A stretch of 64,000 bases of DNA from Wuchereria bancrofti (taxonomy: Eukaryota; Nematoda; Chromadorea; Rhabditida; Onchocercidae). The notes under the pieces were generated by a model. That model did not search any database, was not told the DNA's origin, and saw nothing but the letters and a program-made list of their open reading frames with translations. The stretch spans positions 14,189,088 to 14,253,087 of the forward strand of contig SSBO01000012.1 of assembly GCA_005281725.1 (NCBI GenBank), read 5' to 3'. Shown here piece by piece: positions 59,601-64,000 of this stretch (its first letter is position 1; every line of letters starts with the position of its first letter). The translations under genes and the position numbers were made by a program.

Positions 59601-62600
59601 TTTCAGATACTTTATTGAGAAGTTTGATGATTAACTCTACGTTATTTTCACACCTTCGTTATTTCGTCGTAAATTTTGTTTAAAAAAATGACTGGGGAAA
59701 ATTTGGATAGTTTGGAAGAAATTTATGATTTGAACAATATAAGTTTACGCAAATTTAAAGAATTTTCTCCGAAATCATCATTTTATTTGTCTGTGGTATG
59801 TATATTTGTTACATAATGAATGGTAAATTTTAATGAATTGCATAACTAAAGTAAACAAATTTTTGATATGTTTGTGTAGCCATCCATTTATGCATAGTTT
59901 AGAAATAATTTGCATCTCAAATTCCTTAGATTTCCCTAATTGGTTGAATAATTACTGTACAATAATTAGGCAATTAATTAATTATTTAAGTTAATTTTGC
60001 AATAGTAAACAATGAAAATGATGAAGAGAAATTTATTTATTGTGTACACCAATGTTCTATATAAATATTATTCATTCACAAACAAAAACTAGAAAAGTTT
60101 CATTTTTTAAAACTGATCATATAATTTGATTAAAAAATTGATTTTTAGATATTAAAATTAATTCCAATTATATTTCAAATATCAAATTTTAAAACTATTA
60201 ATTTGATCGAAGAAATGAAGTAAAAAAAAACAGAACAGCTATTACCTCATCTTGTTTTCCATCTTTGTACCGTGCCCAAGTACCAAGACTTTCACGCCAA
60301 TACTCCAACATGTAGCCTGGCGCATATTCCAGACCACGTCCGCCATCGAAACGTCCTTGTGTTTCAACTGCTGTTACCACCATATCCATATCAAAATCAA
60401 TTTGTAGCCATTCAACTATTTCAGAGCTGATTTGTTGACGTGGACACCACGCACCACTTCCACGTTCCGTCCGTATCCTACAAAAAAAAAAAAAAAACGA
60501 AATACATTTTGATATTATTTTTTTTTTTATATTTATGAAATATATTCCTTACGTCACGATGTTTCTAGAATCACAAAATCACGTGATAAATTTGTGCAAC
60601 GTGACCTTTAGAAAATCATGCAAGGTCATTCATCACTAAGTTTATTCATAATATTTTGTATCATTTTCACTTTAACTAGATTAATATATAATTAATTACT
60701 AGATTAATATATGCATATTTTTTTAACTAGATTAATATATATTAATATATAATGGGCTTGCATAAAGTCTTCCATTATAAACTTTGCTAATTTAGAGAAG
60801 AAGAGAAAACGATCAAATTGTAAAGTTTTCAAAATCAAAAAATTTTTATCAAATTTTCTCAGTTCAATTTACTTCTGTTTATATATCTTTAAATATGTCA
60901 AAAATTTTTTTCAATTAACAATTTTCCCATTTCAGTCATTTATCACGAACAAAGAAAATGTTACAAAAATTTTCATACTAGGTTATCAAAGGTTATTAAC
61001 CACTACTGGCACCAACTACTACTAACTGTTTTTATCAATAATGTTAACAGGTCATTCATTCAATTCAGTGAAAAAATTATACAAATTTTACTTGACTTCA
61101 GATTATATGATATTTCGGGATGAATGATATGAGTGCATAAAAGTAATGCAAAAAAAAAATCGATATCATTTTGATAATTAATAAGTTTTAATCGTTTAAA
61201 TGCATTTATACTATGTTAATTATAGCAATAGCAGTAATCGTCTATTTTCTTCTTCATTCGCAATGTAATAATAATAACAATAACAGCCTGGCGCCAGTTA
61301 AATTCAATTTCATTTTTCTTTTTTAATTATTTTTTTGCATTAGCAATATTACATACAACGATAATAAAATAATATACGGTAAAATTATTGGAATCTTTTT
61401 TTGTTCTCTATAAAATTAATCCAATTTACTGGAATGGAAAATCTTAAATTAAGTTTAAATTAAATGAATATGAAGGTTTTTAGAATTAAATATCTTTCAT
61501 TGCAATAAATATTTTTCTTTCTTTCTTTCTTTCTCTGATAAATTAGATTAAATATGAAAAAGATGAATGAGAAATTTATAGGATTATTTGAATGATTTTC
61601 GCATCCTTATTGCCTAGTATTTTGGAAAAATATATGAAATAAAATTGGGAAAAATAATATACGGTAAAATTATTCAAATTTCATTTCAAAAAAATTCTTA
61701 TGCATCATACATACACATATCTAACAAATTTTGCAAATTTGACAGTTTATAATTAAATATCACCAAGTATATGTATATGGGTCAAAACTTATCACAAAAC
61801 TTCACATGGTATCACTAACTCTTCTTATCAATAATTAGTCACAATTAATTGTGTTAACAAATCTTTCCTGCCCTTTATTCTTAATCTTTGCTTAACCAAA
61901 ATTCATTTCAATTTTAATTGTAACATTTTGCAATTTTAATTATTAAGTAAATTCTAGTAATAATTTTATTTTATTTCTAAATTTTCTTTGATTTTATTTC
62001 TAAAATTTCTTTGATTATTAAATATATTTATGCATATTCTTATCTTCCTACACTTAATTAAATATGGATGAAATCAGGGCAATAAATGTTTTGTTGAATA
62101 AAGAAGAGACCAAATGGCTTAAATGAATTCAATTAATTGCTCATCGCAGCAATTCCATACGCTATGCAAATAAAATTACTCTAAAGCAGTGATATGGAAT
62201 GAATGCTAATTATGTTAAAGCATAAATTTAAGCAAAAATATAAAAATATAAATTCAATTTGTCAACATGCAGCAATAAACAATAAATCTTGCAAGTGTGT
62301 TAATTTCAAATGTAACATTGAATTATGAAAATGATAAAGTTTGTAATTTTTAGGCTGATTTGAGATGAATTCGAAATTTGAACTTAATTTTCTTTCGTTT
62401 ATCTGAAGTTCATTTGGACAAACTCAGCTTGCGATAGATTTCATTATATTAATTGATTTGAACTAAGATTTTTTAATTCAAAGTATTCGGTTGACCTATT
62501 CAAATTATTTCCCTTATTTCCCTTAATTATTTCAGCATCAAATTGCTCAGTTTCATTTAAAACTTGCAATAATAAAATTTAAATTTTTTTATATTGAATT

Positions 62601-62848
62601 TAATTTAAATAGTTTGCAACTTTTACGAGAAGAAAAAGTTGATGCAAAAATAATTTATCAAATAACCTAGAATTCTGTGGCCCAGTAGTGTCTTTATCAT
62701 GACTTGAACTTGCTGACAATTGATTGTCTTTGATAAGACCTGACTCCATACCCAGCGGGTTTGCACATTCTTCTGAAAATACTATAAAAAAATTAATATT
62801 ATAAATAAATAAAATAGATAAATAGGAAGAATTTAAAAACTTTCTCAT
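53603..62848 (-). CDS. Discoidin-domain receptor tyrosine kinase, probably a pseudokinase
   Basis: Collagen receptor of the DDR family. Exons: 62848-62667, 60477-60246, 59380-59233, 59041-58844, 58457-58363, 57801-57695, 57486-57377, 57185-57051, 56771-56614, 56354-56239, 55830-55693, 55586-55466, 55302-55067, 54961-54733, 54272-54123, 53764-53603; 838 aa (human DDR2 855). Order: signal peptide (about 1-25), discoidin domain (CANPLGM, SASSSHDKD, GAWCPRQ, TQGRFDGGRG, CMRIELYGC), discoidin-like domain (GLGKLYDGAVGMDNF, WIGWN, FNYIPDKN, WLLLSEI), one membrane helix (about 403-424), juxtamembrane, kinase-like domain (from about 567). In that domain the glycine loop is GNSRFGE (574-580) and the beta3 Lys is probably Lys594. 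HRD has become H684-G685-N686, DFG has become N704-F705-N706, the alphaC Glu position is Ile, and the activation-loop Tyr pair is missing. DVWSFGVTLWEVL and CWSRNSEERPTF remain. The two C. elegans genes are ddr-1 and ddr-2; I cannot say which this matches. Confidence 0.93.
58214..58325. repeat. 31-bp tandem repeat in a DDR intron
   Basis: The core gataagcttcaattaatc recurs at 58229, 58260 and 58291, a 31-base period with about 3.5 copies and a few substitutions. Confidence 0.85.
60478..62666. other. Long first DDR intron with small repeats
   Basis: About 2.2 kb of AT-rich intron. The string actagattaatatat recurs three times at about 60675-60745, and a (TTTC)n tract lies at about 61515-61535. 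The phrase aaataatatacggtaaaattatt occurs twice, near 61366 and 61650. No nested gene was recognised. Confidence 0.6.
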
Positions 62849-64000
62849 TATTCAAAAAAAGAAGGAAAGAGAAGAGATCCCTTTATGAAAAACCAAGAAA
62901 AAAAGGGAAAAGAAAAAAGAAAGGGAAAGAATTTAATTATAGGAAATTAGCAATGAAATAAATTTCTATTCATTGTACTGTCTCATCATTTTAATTTCAG
63001 AAATGTATCATATCGTATTTAATTAATGGCGTCGGCTAATGGTAAATTATATGTTTGTATTCAGAATTGGTCATCCCTTTTCCATTTAATCATAACCTAT
63101 TTAGCTGTGCTACTCTATTACTTCCATTTTCTATTTCTAATATCTTCAAATCAATCTTCTTTTAGTCAGAAAGAAATAAGGAAACAAAAACTACTATAAG
63201 CTTAACCTTTGACCTCTCTCAAAGACCCATTCCTATTGTTCACGAGCAAACAAATAGAACAATACAAGAAGTATTTGCTTATTGCAATTTAGATAGCAAC
63301 TATTACTCTACAGTGGTAGTATATTCGGAAGGAATTCGGATATCCGTACTCAATAATAGTTTTTCGAAGTTTTATAAGTGAAGATAAACAATGCTCTAAA
63401 CAAAGTTAGTCCTATAGTAATATTCATCTTAATTAATGAAATATTATTTAAGATGAAAATGTGTATGGTACGGTATTTCGTAAATCAACGGGATTAGAAG
63501 TCAAAAGAAAAATAATTTTCATTAATATTAAATTTATTGGACAATTTTCTTTTTCTATTTCTTCCTTAGAAGTTATTAAAAAATTATCTTAACAGATGGT
63601 ACCACAATGACACTTTTTATTGTTAATTATAAAAAGAACTATGATTTTTTTAGTAAGACAAACCAAAATATAATAAAATTTTAAATATAATAAAAGCAGT
63701 AAATAAAAATTTATAAATTTATCGCTTATTTTTATTTATTAAATTTCGTTTCTTTTTTATGTAAGAAGAAATAACAATTCAATCCAAGTAGAAAAGAAAA
63801 TTTTTAAATATTCCAAAAGTTTTCCTTATTTTATCCATTAAGAGAAAAAAGAAATGAAAAGAGATAAAATATCGATGATATCTTTTGGAAGAAATTCTTT
63901 TTTTATAACAAATTTTTTTTTTTATAAGATATTAAAAAATTTTGGAAAAAAAAAGGAAATTTTTTATGATATTAAAAAAATTTTTGGAAAACAGCACCTT
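62849..64000. other. AT-rich sequence upstream of DDR, no gene seen
   Basis: Begins with a purine-rich plus-strand run (aagaaggaaagag, gggaaaagaaaaaag) next to the DDR start, then very AT-rich DNA to the window edge. Possible promoter and 5' leader of DDR. No reading frame of note. Confidence 0.45.

Overview
The window looks like nuclear DNA of a nematode, most likely an AT-rich parasitic species such as a filarial or other spirurid worm. The evidence is very AT-rich introns and spacers, many small exons with GT..AG borders, short leaders directly behind a polypyrimidine-cag (the usual look of spliced-leader acceptors), an EGO-1/RRF-class cellular RNA-dependent RNA polymerase (RdRP), and a Pao/BEL retrotransposon relic. 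Species identity is inference. All gene models were assembled by eye, joining exons by splice consensus, reading phase and remembered family sequences; each total coding length divides by three.

Layout. 1-1110: decayed Pao/BEL retrotransposon, minus strand, running off the left edge. 1111-5377: AT-rich spacer with a GT microsatellite and a coding-like island at 3691-3959. 5378-8763 (+): MKK7-type MAP kinase kinase (mek-1-like), 340 aa. 8794-11830 (+): two exon-like segments, one encoding a CUE-like ubiquitin-binding fold; they could be 5' exons of the next gene. 12250-24643 (+): RdRP, 30 exons, 1532 aa from the first secure Met. 25617-41396 (-): complete alpha-spectrin (spc-1), 38 exons, 2433 aa, tail-to-tail with the RdRP. 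41397-45044: head-to-head spacer rich in microsatellites. 45045-45942 (+): TMEM256/DUF423 small membrane protein. 46811-49188 (-): SepSecS selenocysteine synthase. 50128-51672 (-): 40S ribosomal protein S5. 53603-62848 (-): discoidin-domain receptor (DDR), 16 exons, 838 aa. 62849-64000: AT-rich sequence with no gene seen.

The genes do not form one pathway. mek-1 belongs to JNK/p38 stress signalling, the RdRP to small-RNA amplification, spectrin to the membrane skeleton, SepSecS and RPS5 to translation, and DDR to collagen sensing. The most notable points are: (i) the DDR kinase domain lacks the catalytic Asp, the DFG Asp, the alphaC Glu and the activation-loop tyrosine pair, so it looks like a pseudokinase; (ii) a CUE-like exon can be joined in frame to the RdRP amino terminus; (iii) two introns are best explained as GC-AG introns; and (iv) the last spectrin intron carries an in-frame alternative terminal exon. 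No tRNA, rRNA, CRISPR array or bacterial-type gene was recognised.
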